This document shows, in pieces, positions 51,811 to 61,226 of a stretch of 64,000 bases of DNA. Each line of letters starts with the position of its first letter. The stretch's first letter is position 1. The position numbers and the translations under genes are program-made. Under the pieces are notes generated by a model. It saw only the letters and a list, made by a program, of their open reading frames with translations. It ran no database searches and had not been told where the DNA came from. Source of the stretch: Chloroflexota bacterium (lineage in GTDB: Bacteria > Chloroflexota > Anaerolineae > Aggregatilineales > Phototrophicaceae); assembly GCA_026709625.1 (NCBI GenBank), contig JAPOSR010000006.1, positions 1 to 64,000 of the forward strand, read 5' to 3'.

Positions 51811-54192
51811 CTAATTCCGCAGCGGCTTGTTTGTCTGCAGCATGTGCATGATGCGCGCCTGTGTCTTCGCTTGCATGATGAGCTGCAAAAACGCCTCGCG
51901 TTCCAGATCAAGCAGGTATGACTGGCTGACCCACTGCGCTTCCGCCAAGCTCGCGCCGCTCAAAATATGCGCCAGTTTGCGAGCGATGAAGGCATCATAC
52001 TCGCTGGCATAGCCCGCTTCTTGGAAGCCAGCCACCGCCAGCAGCAAAGCGGCATGGGCATCGCGCCCGGCGGCATAGACAGGCTCGGGCTGGCGCTGCT
52101 CATAGACTTCGCTCAATGCCAGCGCCAGCGCTTTCGCCTCGCCCAGCAAATGCGCGCGATTCATCACTATCTTGTCATGCTCGTTCAAAAAGCCCAGCGC
52201 CTTGGCTTCTTTGGCGCTGCCGCTGACTTTGGCTGTGGCGATTGTCTCAAACACGGTTTGCAAGCCGGCCAACGCGCTTTCCGCGCCGGTTCGCGCCAGC
52301 GGGTTGACCACCCGCCGCAGCAGTTCTTTGCAGCCGCCGCCAGCCGGCACCAAGCCGACGCCAACTTCCACCAAACCCATATACAGCTCGGCATGGGCGA
52401 CTACGGCTGTGCCCGCCATGACCAGCTCTGCCCCGCCACCCAGCGCCATATTGTGCGCGGCGACCACCACCGGCTTTTCGGCGTAACGCAGGGCTTGTGT
52501 CAAATCCTGCAAGTCGACCAGCGCCTTTTCAACGCCGGCCAAGCCGTCGGCGAGGGCGCTGGGGTCGAGGTCTGCGCCAACCGAGAATCGTTCGCCGTCA
52601 TTGCCGATGACCAGCGCCTTGTACCTGTCATCCGCCAGCAGCTCCAGGCCGCGCCAGCCGCTGGCGATCAATCCTGGCGTGATGCTGTTGCGCCTGGTTT
52701 GAAATGCCCAAAGCAGCGCGCCATCGCCCATATCGAACAAACTGCCATGGTCGTTGCCATAGACTTCTGCCGCGCCCAGCGCCGCGACAGTGATTTCGCG
52801 CCGATCTTTCTCCAGCGGCACATAGACTGCGCGCTGCGGACAGTAGCAGCTCGTGATATTGCCGCCAGCATCACGCGCATAGAAAGTCGCGTTGCCGTCC
52901 GCCAGCATAGTTTTGACCCAGTTGGCGACCGGGTAGCCATCGGCTTCGAAGCGGGCGACAGTCTCGGCCACGCCGATGGCATCCCATATCTCGAAAGGAC
53001 CCATCTGGTGATTGAAACCCCACTTGTGGGCGTTATCGACATGGATGATGCTGTTGGTGATTTCGGGAACGCGCTGGGACGCGTAAGCCAGCAGGAATCC
53101 GTGCAAGTGATACAGAAAGCGTCCGCCGCGGTCGTCGGCATGCAGCAGCAGGCGGATGCGCTCGCCCAGCGGCTCGACCGCGCGCAGTTGCGTCACGCTG
53201 TCGAAGCGCGGTTGGCTGGGCGGCTCATATTCCAAAGTATTCAGGTTGAGCGCCCACAGCGTTTTCGCGCCGCCTTCGCGCCGCATGTGATAAAAACCGC
53301 GGCCGGTTTTGCGGCCCAGCCAGCGTCGTTCCAGCAGCGCGTCAGAAAGCGCCGTATTGCCAGGGTGCGTCAGCAATTCGCGGGCCGGGTCATCAGGGAT
53401 GGCGGGGTGCAGGTTGCGAGCGACGCCCACAGCGATGTCAAAGCCGACCAGATCATTCAGGTTGAACGTGGCGGTCTTTGGGCGGCCAATAAGCGGGCCA
53501 GTCAGCAGATCGACCTCTTCGACGCTATAGGCATGATCCAGCGCATAATTGATAATTTGCATGCCCGACATAGACATGAAGCGATTGCCAATGAAATTGG
53601 GGCTATCGTTGCAAAGCGCCGTGCCTTTGCCCAGCACCTCGCTGCCAAAGCGCAGCATAAAGGCGACGATTTCTGGGTCAGTCTCGGCGTGGGGGATGAT
53701 CTCCAGCAAGCGCAGATAACGCGGTGGATTGAAGAAGTGCGTGCCCAGAAAACGCCGCGCAAATCCAACTGGCAGCCCGGCGGCAATGCTGCCGATGGGC
53801 AAGCCAGAAGTATTGCTGCTGATGATGGCGTCTGCGCTGACGACATCCACCAAACGCGCGAACAAAGCTCGCTTGACAGCCAGGTCCTCGACCACCGCTT
53901 CAATCACCCAGTCGGCATGAGCGGCTTGCTCCAGATCATCATCAATGTTGCCGATGCGGATGTTGTCGAGGTCGGACGGGCTGTAGAACTGTGGCGGGCG
54001 CGCCCTGCGCAAAGCCTTGAGGTTGGCGGCGACGATCGCATTGCGGGTGGCGCTGCCGTCGGCCGGGGCGCTGTCACGCGGCGGGATATCCAGCAGCAGC
54101 GTTTTGATGCCACAGCCAGCCAACAGCGCCGCGATGCCGCCGCCCATGGCGCCGCTGCCGATGACCACAGCCGTCTTGATTTTATCGGTCAT
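51811..54192 (-). CDS. fadN: 3-Hydroxyacyl-CoA dehydrogenase/enoyl-CoA hydratase fusion (FadN-like)
   Basis: The 793-residue two-function enzyme starts with the NAD-binding VVIGSGAMGGGIAALLAGCG and FLGTHFFNPPRYLRLLEIIPH, the dehydrogenase domain. The dehydrogenase C-domain follows. The crotonase domain comes last (about residue 490 on), with RYAEKPVVVAAHNMALGGGAELVMAG (oxyanion hole and catalytic Glu) and GLVEVGVGLVPAGGG (second Glu). This domain order is that of FadN, opposite to E. coli FadB. ATG 54192 is preferred (MTDKIKTAVVIG); the frame runs to 54222. Confidence 0.92.
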   Translation of the reverse strand: MTDKIKTAVVIGSGAMGGGIAALLAGCGIKTLLLDIPPRDSAPADGSATRNAIVAANLKALRRARPPQFYSPSDLDNIRIGNIDDDLEQAAHADWVIEAVVEDLAVKRALFARLVDVVSADAIISSNTSGLPIGSIAAGLPVGFARRFLGTHFFNPPRYLRLLEIIPHAETDPEIVAFMLRFGSEVLGKGTALCNDSPNFIGNRFMSMSGMQIINYALDHAYSVEEVDLLTGPLIGRPKTATFNLNDLVGFDIAVGVARNLHPAIPDDPARELLTHPGNTALSDALLERRWLGRKTGRGFYHMRREGGAKTLWALNLNTLEYEPPSQPRFDSVTQLRAVEPLGERIRLLLHADDRGGRFLYHLHGFLLAYASQRVPEITNSIIHVDNAHKWGFNHQMGPFEIWDAIGVAETVARFEADGYPVANWVKTMLADGNATFYARDAGGNITSCYCPQRAVYVPLEKDRREITVAALGAAEVYGNDHGSLFDMGDGALLWAFQTRRNSITPGLIASGWRGLELLADDRYKALVIGNDGERFSVGADLDPSALADGLAGVEKALVDLQDLTQALRYAEKPVVVAAHNMALGGGAELVMAGTAVVAHAELYMGLVEVGVGLVPAGGGCKELLRRVVNPLARTGAESALAGLQTVFETIATAKVSGSAKEAKALGFLNEHDKIVMNRAHLLGEAKALALALSEVYEQRQPEPVYAAGRDAHAALLLAVAGFQEAGYASEYDAFIARKLAHILSGASLAEAQWVSQSYLLDLEREAFLQLIMQAKTQARIMHMLQTNKPLRN

Positions 54193-54260
54193 CTGTCGCT
54201 TCGCCTTTCGCCATTGCCGCAATCATTTGTCTCGGTAGATGTCAGTTCGTCATGCGAATA

Positions 54261-54342
54261 CAGCCCCCTATCGCCCAGTCCCTTGCCCCAGAACGAGGGA
54301 AGGGGAGTTTTCCCCGCGCTTCCGCAGCATGTCAGCCCCTCT
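54261..54342. mobile_element. GGGAGTGG-family repeat, copy D (degenerate)
   Basis: About 80 bp of clear similarity to the middle of copy C (AGAACGAGGGAAGGGGAG plus TTCCGCAGCATG), in the same orientation. The following 50 bases are not similar, and the far end keeps only ATTCACCA next to the SDR stop at 54392. No target duplication is seen. It is a decayed or rearranged copy. Confidence 0.6.
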
Positions 54343-54391
54343 GGTATTTTGCGCCGCGCAGACACAGGCGGTCGGATAGGGGGATGGGCAT

Positions 54392-55102
54392 TCACCAAGG
54401 CAATTCGCTGCTGTCATATTGATAGAACTTGCCCTTGTCATCAGGGGTCAATCCGCCGATCAACGCGCGCAGACCACTGCCCGATACCTCTGGATCGAGC
54501 GCGGCATTCGCGCCGCCCATATCGGTGCGCACCCAGCCAGGGTTGACTGTGACGGTCGTGATTCCGCCCATCGCCTCGTCAAATGCCAGCACGCGCGCCG
54601 CCATGTTCATCGCCGCTTTGCTCATGCGATAGGCATAGGAATCGCCACGCGCCCGCTGCATAGAGCCCATGCCCGATGAAATCATGACCACCCGCGGATT
54701 GTCGCCGGCACCCAGCAGCGCCCGGCAGGCCTGCGTCACGATTAGCGCGCCCACAGCGTTGGTGGTGATGACCTCGCTGACATCGGCGGCGAACAAATTG
54801 CCCATGCGACTCGATTGATGCGCGCCTCTGGGGTTGATGCCGGCGTTGTTGATGAGGATGTCCAGCGCGCCGGCTCGGGCGGCGATTCGCTCGGTCGCGG
54901 CGGTTATGGACTGCGCATCGTTGACATCCAGCTGCGTGATAACGAGCCGGTCGCCCGCCTGCTCCGCCAGCTCATTCAAGGCTGCGGCGTCTGCGGGCTT
55001 GCGACAGCCAGCGAAGACCAGCGCATCGCCAGCGGCGGCATATTGCCTTGCCAGCTCAAAGCCGATGCCGCGATTCGCGCCTGTGATGAAGATTCTTGGC
55101 AT
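54392..55102 (-). CDS. Short-chain dehydrogenase/reductase
   Basis: The 236-residue classical SDR has IFITGANRGIGFELA, LINNAGINPRG, the catalytic Ser in VVMISSGMGSMQ and YAYRMSK (Tyr and Lys). It ends FYQYDSSELPW, common in SDRs of the CsgA/C-factor-like group. The substrate is unknown. ATG 55102 is preferred over a frame to 55186. The stop codon overlaps the remnant end of repeat copy D. Confidence 0.88.
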   Translation of the reverse strand: MPRIFITGANRGIGFELARQYAAAGDALVFAGCRKPADAAALNELAEQAGDRLVITQLDVNDAQSITAATERIAARAGALDILINNAGINPRGAHQSSRMGNLFAADVSEVITTNAVGALIVTQACRALLGAGDNPRVVMISSGMGSMQRARGDSYAYRMSKAAMNMAARVLAFDEAMGGITTVTVNPGWVRTDMGGANAALDPEVSGSGLRALIGGLTPDDKGKFYQYDSSELPW

Positions 55103-55240
55103 GATTGCAACCCTCCTCTGCTGCGGAATTGACGCGCATGATAGTGGAAGCGGGCGCTGCATTCCAGCCCAAGCGCGCAATACCATTTCGCGCGGCGGGC
55201 ACTATACTACGGCTCAGCGACTGGCGAGGGACCGGACACG

Positions 55241-56092
55241 ATGCGCGAGACATGGCGCGGCTGCGATTTGATCTTTTTCGATTGCGACAGCACGTTGTCC
55301 AAGATCGAAGGCATAGACGAACTGGCGCGGCTGAAAGGCAAGGCGGCGCGGGTCGGCTTGCTGACCAACAAAGCGATGGATGGCGAGCTCGACCTGGCGG
55401 ATGTCTATGGCAAGCGCCTGCAAGCCATCCGACCCACCCGCGCGCAGCTCAAAGCCATCGAAGCACGTTATTGGGAAGCGCTGGTCGACGATGCGCCAGC
55501 CGTCATCGCGGCGCTGCACAACCTTGGCAAGCGAGTCTACATCATCAGTGGCGGGCTGACCGACGCCGTGCGCGGATTTGGCCGGCGGCTGGGCGTCCCG
55601 CCCGAGCAGATCCGCGCGGTCGAACTGGAATACAACGAATTGTCTGGCGACTGGTGGCGCTATCACGAGCCGGGCGCTCAGCAAGCCAAGACCTACCTGG
55701 CTTATGACCGAGGCCCGCTGACTATTTCCGATGGCAAGGCGCGCATCATCGCCGAATTGGCGAGCGGACAGACCGGGCGGCGGATGATGATTGGCGATGG
55801 ATCATCCGACCTGGCAGCCAGCGGCGCGGTGGATGTCTTTGTGGGCTTTGGCGGCGTGGTGACGCGCGAACGGGTCCAGACCGAGTCAGAGCTATTCTTG
55901 CGGTCAAAGTCACTCGCGGCGGTGCTGGCATTGGCGGGCGGCTGGCGTGGTTGGCGCATGACGCAAGGGGGGCGCTTCGAAGCGGTTTATCGCAAGGGCA
56001 TAACGCAGGCGCGGGATGCGGGCTTGCTGCGCTTCCGCGATGAGCGCCGGCGCGAGCAATTCATCCATGAATTTAAGGACTTCAGCTGCTGA
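55241..56092 (+). CDS. HAD-family phosphatase, probable phosphoserine phosphatase
   Basis: The 283-residue protein has the SerB-type HAD motifs: LIFFDCDSTLSKIEGIDEL (nucleophile and acid Asp), YIISGGLTDAV (second motif), the Lys in SDGKARII and MIGDGSSDLAA (metal Asp). Its length is typical for SerB-like bacterial enzymes with an additional C-terminal part. It is followed by a HAD phosphatase and serA, so a role in serine synthesis is likely. A TATACT -10 box lies at 55203-55208. Confidence 0.8.
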   Translation: MRETWRGCDLIFFDCDSTLSKIEGIDELARLKGKAARVGLLTNKAMDGELDLADVYGKRLQAIRPTRAQLKAIEARYWEALVDDAPAVIAALHNLGKRVYIISGGLTDAVRGFGRRLGVPPEQIRAVELEYNELSGDWWRYHEPGAQQAKTYLAYDRGPLTISDGKARIIAELASGQTGRRMMIGDGSSDLAASGAVDVFVGFGGVVTRERVQTESELFLRSKSLAAVLALAGGWRGWRMTQGGRFEAVYRKGITQARDAGLLRFRDERRREQFIHEFKDFSC

Positions 56093-56760
56093 TGAGATTC
56101 GAAGCGATCTTGTTCGATATGGACGGCTTGCTGGTCGACTCTGAGCCAGTCTGGCACGAGGTCGAAACCGAGCTGATCGAGGCTTGCGGTTATCGCTATG
56201 CCGAAGAAGTGCGCGAACTGGGCGTCGGCTTGCGCGTGGACGAGTTCGCGGCTGTCTTGCAGGCGCATTATCCGAAACTCGGCGACTCGCCCGCGGCCAT
56301 CGAACACGCCATCACCGAGCGCATGCTGCAACTGCCCGCAGAGCGGATCCAAGCGCGCCCAGGCGCAGAAGCCATCATCCGCTATGCTGTCGACAAAGAC
56401 CTTCCACGCGCCATAGCCTCAAGCTCGTCGCAGGTCATCATCGAGCATTTTGTGGGCATGTTGGGCTGGGACGCGTGGCTCCCGCGGCGTTATTCCGCAG
56501 AATATGTGCCCCGCGGCAAACCAGCGCCGGATATCTACCTGCGCGCGGCTGGGCAGCTGGGCATCCGTCCAGAGCGCTGCCTGGCGCTGGAAGACAGCCG
56601 GGCTGGCACGATGGCGGCTATGGCAGCCGGCATGACCTGTTTCACCGTGCCCGACCTGTCGCATTCGACTCTGGACGACTTCGCTCATCTGAACCCGCAT
56701 GTATTTCGCAGCCTGAACGAAGCGCTGAATGAAATGATCGACAAGCGACTCTTCGCATGA
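56092..56760 (+). CDS. HAD hydrolase (beta-phosphoglucomutase/YniC-like)
   Basis: The 222-residue protein has LFDMDGLLVDSEPVW, the cap domain, AIASSSSQVI, PRGKPAPDIYLRAA (Lys) and LALEDSRAGTMAAMAAG. It is of the group that dephosphorylates sugar phosphates or isomerises them. It overlaps the preceding gene by one base (TGATG) and serA by 4 bases (ATGA), so it lies within the serine operon. A role as an alternative or repair phosphatase is possible. Confidence 0.8.
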   Translation: MRFEAILFDMDGLLVDSEPVWHEVETELIEACGYRYAEEVRELGVGLRVDEFAAVLQAHYPKLGDSPAAIEHAITERMLQLPAERIQARPGAEAIIRYAVDKDLPRAIASSSSQVIIEHFVGMLGWDAWLPRRYSAEYVPRGKPAPDIYLRAAGQLGIRPERCLALEDSRAGTMAAMAAGMTCFTVPDLSHSTLDDFAHLNPHVFRSLNEALNEMIDKRLFA

Positions 56761-58349
56761 CGACAAAGCGAGTCGTCATCGCCACTGATTTGACAGCCGA
56801 CAGCCTGGACCTGCTGAAGGCTGCCGATGGCATCGATGCCGTCATCGTGCCGCCAAAGACCGCCCAGGTGCGCGAGGCGCTCGCAGAAGCCAGCGCGATC
56901 ATCACGCGCTCGGACTTTCGGCTGGATGCGCCGCTGCTCGGCCATGCGCCGAAATTGAAGCTGATTGCGCGTATGTCGGCTGGTCTGACAGGCGTTGATA
57001 TCGACGCCGCCACCGCTCGCGGCATCCTGGTTATGAATGCGCCAGGTGGCAGCGCAATCGCCGCCGCCGAACATACGGTGACATTGATGCTGGCTTTAGC
57101 TCGCAACCTGCCAGCTGTGCACGAGAGCCTGCGCGAGGGCTGGTGGCTCTTCGACCGCAGCCAGCAAATTGGCAGGCAGCTGCACGGCAAAACTTGTGGA
57201 ATCGTCGGTTTGGGGCGCGTCGGCGGGCGAGTGGCGCAGCTGTGTCTGGCGCTGGGCATGCGCGCGCTGGCCTGCGACCCATACATCCACGAAGAACAGA
57301 TTCGGGATGCGCGCATCCAACTGGTGGGGCTGGACGAGCTCCTGCGCGAATCTGACTATATCAGCCTGCATGTGCCGGCCACGCGCGAAACGCAGAATCT
57401 GCTCACAGCCGAGTCGCTGACGCGCATCAAGCCGGGCGCTTGTTTCATTAATACGGCGCATGGCGGAATCGTCAGCGAAGCGCTGCTGGCAGACGCGTTG
57501 AAAGAGGGCCGGCTGGGCGGAGTCGCGCTGGATGTCTGGGACGAAGAGCCGCCATTTAACAGCCCGCTCATCGGCATGGACAACGTGATCCACACGCCGC
57601 ATATCGGCGACAACACAGCCGAGGCGCGCCAAGATTTGTCACTGCAAATCGCGCGGCAAGTCATCGACGCCCTCGCTGATCGCGACTATCGCAATGTGGT
57701 CAACATGCCGCTGCTGCCCGGTCTGAGCTATGACGAAATCCGCCCCTATATGCAGCTGGCGGAGGGCATTGGCACCTTGCAGCATGCCCTGGCGCGCAGC
57801 CCCATCCGCCGCATCGCCATCGAGATTATCGGCGAAGATATGAATGGGTTGATCAAAGCCATGACCGTGGGCATCCTGAAAGGCTTGCTCAGCCCCTTCC
57901 TTGGCGACCAGGTGAGCTATGTCAATGCGCCTTTGCTGGCGGCAGAGCGCGGCTGGCAGATCACGCAGGCCAAGGGCATCCAGATCAGCGAATACCGCAA
58001 TGTCATCACCTGCCAGATCACCATGGACGATAGCGAAGAAATCAGCATCGCCGGCGCTCTGTTCGACCAGCAGCCCATGATTGTGCAGATCAACGATTAT
58101 CGCGTGAACTTCGAGCCGCGCGGACACCTGCTGATTATGGGCAGCTATGACAAACCGGGCGTGATTGGCCGGGTGGGGACATTGATGGCGCAGCGGGACG
58201 TGAATATCGCCAGCTGGCACACCGGGCGCGCCGAGCCAGGCGGCAACACCTTGACAGCCCTCAGCTTTGATGAAGACCTGCCGGATGATGTCATGGAGAC
58301 GCTGCGGGCGCAGGACTTCATCCGCCATGTGCATCAGCTGCGGATATAA
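56757..58349 (+). CDS. serA: D-3-phosphoglycerate dehydrogenase
   Basis: The 530-residue enzyme oxidises 3-phosphoglycerate, the first committed step of serine synthesis. It has the NAD loop GIVGLGRVGGRVAQL, SLHVPATRETQNL (active Arg), and HTPHIGDNTAEARQDL (catalytic His). An intervening domain and a C-terminal ACT domain (HLLIMGSYDKPGVIGRVGTLMA) follow, giving the long form that is feedback regulated by serine. It is the last of three overlapping genes. A repeat copy lies 27 bases after its stop. Confidence 0.94.
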   Translation: MTTKRVVIATDLTADSLDLLKAADGIDAVIVPPKTAQVREALAEASAIITRSDFRLDAPLLGHAPKLKLIARMSAGLTGVDIDAATARGILVMNAPGGSAIAAAEHTVTLMLALARNLPAVHESLREGWWLFDRSQQIGRQLHGKTCGIVGLGRVGGRVAQLCLALGMRALACDPYIHEEQIRDARIQLVGLDELLRESDYISLHVPATRETQNLLTAESLTRIKPGACFINTAHGGIVSEALLADALKEGRLGGVALDVWDEEPPFNSPLIGMDNVIHTPHIGDNTAEARQDLSLQIARQVIDALADRDYRNVVNMPLLPGLSYDEIRPYMQLAEGIGTLQHALARSPIRRIAIEIIGEDMNGLIKAMTVGILKGLLSPFLGDQVSYVNAPLLAAERGWQITQAKGIQISEYRNVITCQITMDDSEEISIAGALFDQQPMIVQINDYRVNFEPRGHLLIMGSYDKPGVIGRVGTLMAQRDVNIASWHTGRAEPGGNTLTALSFDEDLPDDVMETLRAQDFIRHVHQLRI

Positions 58350-58376
58350 GCGCGAGCGACTGGCTGGGCAAGGCGG

Positions 58377-58521
58377 AAGAATGGCTATTTGCGTAGATAT
58401 GGCAACCAAGCCCCCAGAACGAGGGAAGGGGAGTTTTTCCTGCGCTTCCGCAGCATGGCAGCCCCTCTCTCTTTTTGGGGTGGGGGTAAAGCAACGCGTA
58501 TCCAGCCGATTCGCCACTCCC
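58377..58521. mobile_element. GGGAGTGG-family repeat, copy E
   Basis: About 145 bp. The right end is TCGCCACTCCC (intact terminal repeat), the left end reads AAGAATGGCTATTTGCG, a mutated terminal repeat. The interior core has AGAACGAGGGAAGGGGAG. No exact target duplication is visible. It starts 27 bases after the serA stop. Confidence 0.72.
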
Positions 58522-58536
58522 GGGCGCGGCGCGGCT

Positions 58537-58565
58537 TTGTATCTTGGCGATGTTTGTGGTTAAAT
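58537..58565 (+). promoter_or_regulatory. Promoter of the ETF-menaquinone oxidoreductase-like gene
   Basis: TTGTAT (58537-58542), 17 bases, TTAAAT (58560-58565), ahead of the ATG at 58606. The -35 starts 15 bases beyond the right end of repeat copy E. Confidence 0.45.
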
Positions 58566-58605
58566 CCTGTGCAGGGTCAATAATTCCGCGGAAGCGCGCA
58601 CCACT

Positions 58606-60627
58606 ATGCTGACCGATGCCGAAAAAATGCTGTTTGCCTTGCTGGCTCTGCTGTCTGTCGGCGCGGCGGCGGCTGGCTTCCGCGAAATGTGGCAGATTAT
58701 CCAGCGCGGCACAGGGCAGCTACATTTGGAGCGCGTCATCCCGCGAATGCTGCGAGCTTTGTCTATCTATCTTACACAGCGCACGACCCTGCAAACACGC
58801 CCTTTGACCAGCGTCATGCATTGGGGCGTCGTGCTGGGCTTTACCTACTACTTCCTCATTAACATCATCGACCTGCTGCAGGGATTCGTGAGCGATTTTG
58901 ATCGGTTGCTGGCGCGATTGGGCGGGATCTACGACATCTATAACCTGCTGGCTGATTCGCTGAGCGTGGTGGTGCTGGCGGGAATCGTCTACTTTCTGCT
59001 GCGGCGTTTTGCGCTGCCCAACCGCCAGGCTCTGCGCTTTCACGACAATATCCTGCTGCATCCCCAGGCGGCCAGCGGCGCGATCAACCACGATTCGCTG
59101 ATTGTGGCTGGCTTTATCCTGCTGCATGTCGGCGCGCGCTTCCTGGGCGAGTCGGTGGCGCTGGCGCAGCATGGGGCGGATGCGCATATGCCGTTTGCCT
59201 CGGCTGTCGCGGGGGTCTGGAGCGGGCTGAATGCCGATGCCCTGCAATTTGCGCGGCACTTTTTCTGGTGGCTGGCGCTGGGCGGCGTGCTGGTGTTTTT
59301 GCCCTACTTCCCTCAGAGCAAGCACGCCCATTTGTTCATGGCGCCGTTGAACTTTCTCACGCGTCCCCGGCGGCGCTCTATAGGGGCGTTGACGGCGCTG
59401 GACTTTGCAGACGAGTCGCTCGAACAATTCGGCGCGGGGCGGCTGGAAGATCTGTCGATGACGCAGCTGCTTGACGGTTTTGCTTGCATCATGTGCAACC
59501 GCTGTCAGGATGTCTGCCCAGCCTATGCAACTGGCAAAGAATTGTCGCCGGCCGCGCTGGAAGTCAACAAACGGTTTTATATGAAAGACAACTGGAGCGC
59601 GCTGGCGGGTGGCGCAGAGACCGAGCAGACGCTCGTGGGGGGGCTGCTCAGCGAATCAGCTTTGTGGGCATGCACGGCTTGCGGGGCGTGCATCGATATC
59701 TGCCCGGTCGGCAACGAGCCCATGTTCGACATCCTGGATATCCGCCGCGATTCTGTGCTGATGCAAGGCGAGTTCCCCGCCGAGCTGGGCGGCGCATTCA
59801 GCGGCATGGAAAGGCAAGGCAATCCCTGGCAGATCGCCGAGCCGCGCGACAACTGGACACGGGCGCTGGGCTTCGCGGTGCCGACAATCGCTGAAAAGCC
59901 CGATTGCGAGCTGCTGTATTGGACAGGCTGCGCCGTGAGTTACGACCCGCGCGCCCAAGCAACGGCTCGCGCGTTGGTCAAGCTGCTGCATGCCGCCGAT
60001 GTCGACTTCGCCATCCTGGGCGACCGCGAACGCTGCACGGGCGATGTCGCTCGGCGCGCCGGCAACGAATACCTCTACAGCGAAATGGCGGCGCTGAATG
60101 TTGCGGCGCTCGACGAAATCGCGCCCCGGCGCATCGTGGCGACTTGTCCCCATTGTCTGCACAATATCGGAAAGGAATACCCAGCTTTTGGCGGCGATTA
60201 TGAAATCGTTCATCACACCGAGCTAATCGCCGAGCTGATCGCCGCGGGCAAGCTGCCGGCGCGCGCCAACCCCGCCAGCTGGAGCAATGTGACATTTCAT
60301 GATCCCTGCTATCTGGGCCGGCACAACGATGTGCTGGATGCGCCTCGCGCAGTCCTGAGCGCCACTGCCATCCCGATGATCGAGATGCCGCGCAACCGCA
60401 AAAACTCATTCTGCTGTGGCGCTGGCGGCGCGCAATTCTGGAAAGAAGAAGAGCCCGGCGAGCGAAAGGTCAGCCTGGAACGGTATCAAGAAGCGATCGA
60501 GACCGGCGCGGAGGCTTTGGCGGTCGGCTGTCCGTTCTGCATGCGTATGTTTGAAGACGCCCGCAATGAGCTTGACGGCGGTCCGCGCGTTGTCGATATC
60601 GCCGAAGTCATGGCTGCGGAGCTATGA
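58606..60627 (+). CDS. Membrane Fe-S/CCG oxidoreductase, ETF:menaquinone oxidoreductase-like
   Basis: The 673-residue protein has five or six N-terminal membrane helices with histidines suited to b-heme ligation (H72, H174, H218). Two [4Fe-4S] motifs follow, C294/C297/C300/C304 and C356/C359/C362/C366. The C-terminal half has two HdrD-like CCG domains (FHDPCYLG and FCCGAGGAQFW). This arrangement is that of EMO, which passes electrons from electron-transfer flavoprotein to menaquinone in beta-oxidation. The nearby fadN/fadA and menG fit that role. EMO is the best guess; other HdrD-related quinone reductases are possible. Confidence 0.8.
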   Translation: MLTDAEKMLFALLALLSVGAAAAGFREMWQIIQRGTGQLHLERVIPRMLRALSIYLTQRTTLQTRPLTSVMHWGVVLGFTYYFLINIIDLLQGFVSDFDRLLARLGGIYDIYNLLADSLSVVVLAGIVYFLLRRFALPNRQALRFHDNILLHPQAASGAINHDSLIVAGFILLHVGARFLGESVALAQHGADAHMPFASAVAGVWSGLNADALQFARHFFWWLALGGVLVFLPYFPQSKHAHLFMAPLNFLTRPRRRSIGALTALDFADESLEQFGAGRLEDLSMTQLLDGFACIMCNRCQDVCPAYATGKELSPAALEVNKRFYMKDNWSALAGGAETEQTLVGGLLSESALWACTACGACIDICPVGNEPMFDILDIRRDSVLMQGEFPAELGGAFSGMERQGNPWQIAEPRDNWTRALGFAVPTIAEKPDCELLYWTGCAVSYDPRAQATARALVKLLHAADVDFAILGDRERCTGDVARRAGNEYLYSEMAALNVAALDEIAPRRIVATCPHCLHNIGKEYPAFGGDYEIVHHTELIAELIAAGKLPARANPASWSNVTFHDPCYLGRHNDVLDAPRAVLSATAIPMIEMPRNRKNSFCCGAGGAQFWKEEEPGERKVSLERYQEAIETGAEALAVGCPFCMRMFEDARNELDGGPRVVDIAEVMAAEL

Positions 60628-61226
60628 AGACCGCGCAGATGGCAGCCTTCGACTTCAGCGAAATTCCAATCTTGGAAACAGCGCGTCTGCGTCTGCGGCG
60701 CATCATGCGGGCTGATTGCGACGACTGGCTTTCGGCATTGCAGAGCCCGGGCGCAATCGACTGGCTGAGCGACTTTGAAAGCGCGCCGCGCCGCGAAGAA
60801 GTCCAGGGCATCATCGACTGGGCAGAGGCCATCTTCGCCGAGCGGACGGGCATACGTTGGGCGCTGACGCTCAAGCCAGACGACCGGCTGGTCGGCACTT
60901 GCGGCTTCCACTTGTATTCGCAGACGCGCCACTGTGCAGAGATCGGCTATGAGCTGCATTCAAGTTATTGGCGGCGCGGACTGATGAGCGAGGCGGCTGC
61001 GGCAGTCATGCGCTTTTGTTTTGACCGGCTGTGGCTGCATCGCCTGGCCGCGGATGCCACCGAGGGCAATGTGGCATCGGCGGCGCTGCTGCAAAAGCTG
61101 GGTTTTTCGCTGGAAGGCGTACTGCGCGAGCGCGTTTTCTGGCGGGGCGGGCACCACAATCTGTGGCTCTTCAGCCTGCTAGAGCCAGACTATCACGAGT
61201 TGGTCGCGGCGGGGCGGCTGGCGTGA
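60624..61226 (+). CDS. GNAT acetyltransferase (RimJ/RimL type)
   Basis: The 200-residue protein has LETARLRLRRIMRADCDDWL at the start, GIRWALTLKPDDRLVGTCGFH, EIGYELHSSYWRRGLMSEAA (acetyl-CoA loop) and NVASAALLQKLGFSLEGV. It belongs to the RimJ/L group that acetylates N-terminal amines of ribosomal or other proteins or small molecules. It overlaps both neighbours by 4 bases. Confidence 0.85.
   Translation: MKTAQMAAFDFSEIPILETARLRLRRIMRADCDDWLSALQSPGAIDWLSDFESAPRREEVQGIIDWAEAIFAERTGIRWALTLKPDDRLVGTCGFHLYSQTRHCAEIGYELHSSYWRRGLMSEAAAAVMRFCFDRLWLHRLAADATEGNVASAALLQKLGFSLEGVLRERVFWRGGHHNLWLFSLLEPDYHELVAAGRLA

Noticed and set aside
51967-54546. 859-codon open frame on the plus strand across fadN
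   Set aside because: It is antisense to a gene with clear dehydrogenase and hydratase motifs, has no domain pattern and runs through the repeat element. Long antisense frames are expected in GC-rich coding DNA.
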